Origin: Mesotaenium endlicherianum
Taxonomy: Eukaryota; Streptophyta; Zygnematophyceae; Zygnematales; Mesotaeniaceae
DNA: 64,000 bases
NCBI GenBank assembly: GCA_009602735.1
Contig: WELA01012439.1
Coordinates: 5,471-69,470, forward strand
Direction of reading: 5' to 3'
Shown here piece after piece: positions 58,939-64,000 of this stretch. The stretch's first letter is position 1. Every line of letters begins with the position of its first letter. Position numbers and translations under genes: made by a program. The notes beneath the pieces are model-generated. The model did not search any database and had not been told where the DNA came from. It saw only the letters and a program-made list of their open reading frames with translations.

Positions 58939-59258
58939 CGAGGCGCGAGTTCGATCATGATATATTAGAGGCGCGCTTAATTACTATATCCAGATTTTAT
59001 ACACTGCCATACACGGCAAAACACGAGAAGACAGGCATCTCTGGCCATCTCCGGGGCATCTTGGACAATTTCGGATAATTTCGGATAACTGCGTTGGACT
59101 ACATACATATATCGTAATATCGGTCTCCATTGGTCTTCATAAAGAAGCCGCCGTCCCCTTCAGCAGACCTCTTTGCAAAAAGCTTCTTTTGCTGCAGCGG
59201 GTGTTACTTTTGCTCAGGAGCCAGAGTAGCGCCTGATCGGAGGGGAAGTGTTATAGAC

Positions 59259-64000
<4,742 letters not shown>

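Larger units (their letters stand above)
57976..59258. other. Intergenic region and 5' flank of KARI
   Basis: No gene seen. The right part must hold the KARI promoter and 5' UTR. Candidate motifs are listed separately. An in-frame ATG at 59130 precedes the preferred KARI start. Confidence 0.5.

Noticed and set aside
59130-59258. Upstream in-frame ATG extending KARI by 43 residues
   Set aside because: The extension is Cys/Phe-rich and unlike a transit peptide start; the ATG at 59259 gives a typical one. Not excluded.

Overview
The window looks like nuclear DNA of a green plant or streptophyte alga. It has two intron-bearing host genes: a complete yippee-like gene at the left edge and a plant-type plastid ketol-acid reductoisomerase (KARI) gene running off the right edge. 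Between them lies about 55 kb of nested Ty3/gypsy LTR retrotransposons. A charophyte such as Chara would fit the repeat load and a Ty3-type element carrying a cytosine methyltransferase, but the species is inferred, not shown.

Left to right: YPEL (92-1568, minus, two exons) and about 1.5 kb of empty flank. Next come small old remnants (3025-4330). Element A (4778-24050, plus) is a chromodomain Ty3 element ending in CTTTT target duplications. It is split by a solo LTR (7315-8033, duplication CATAA) and by a complete-looking sister copy B (14042-22834, minus, duplication ACGGA). At 24285-28610 (minus) lies a second, unrelated element E in which a DNMT-like cytosine-5 methyltransferase region sits upstream of RT, RNase H and integrase. 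Remnants G, H and a PHD-finger piece follow. Then come three more copies of the A/B family on the minus strand: C' (31995-33212), C (33213-42757) and D (42758-48218). These contain another solo LTR and two assembly gaps. A GC-rich remnant with a protease-like tail (48219-49128 and 55811-56060) is split by element F (49129-55805, plus), a young Ty3 chromovirus with about 1% LTR divergence and TCCAC duplications. A broken F relative, a GC-rich repeat patch and the KARI promoter region lead into KARI (59259 to the window end, six exons visible).

The A/B/C/D family carries a third, sense-strand ORF between the chromodomain and the 3' LTR, where env-like genes sit in other LTR elements. It comes in two strongly diverged types on otherwise near-identical gag-pol backbones. 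It is preceded by a branch-point/acceptor-like signal, and it contains the site where two separate copies of the family inserted 1 bp apart. I recognise no known domain in it. This ORF and the methyltransferase-bearing element are the most unusual contents. The retroelements are described as fossils; individual disabling changes are deliberately not listed.

The two host genes are unrelated: YPEL is a small zinc-binding protein and KARI is the second common enzyme of branched-chain amino-acid synthesis. No operon-like logic applies.
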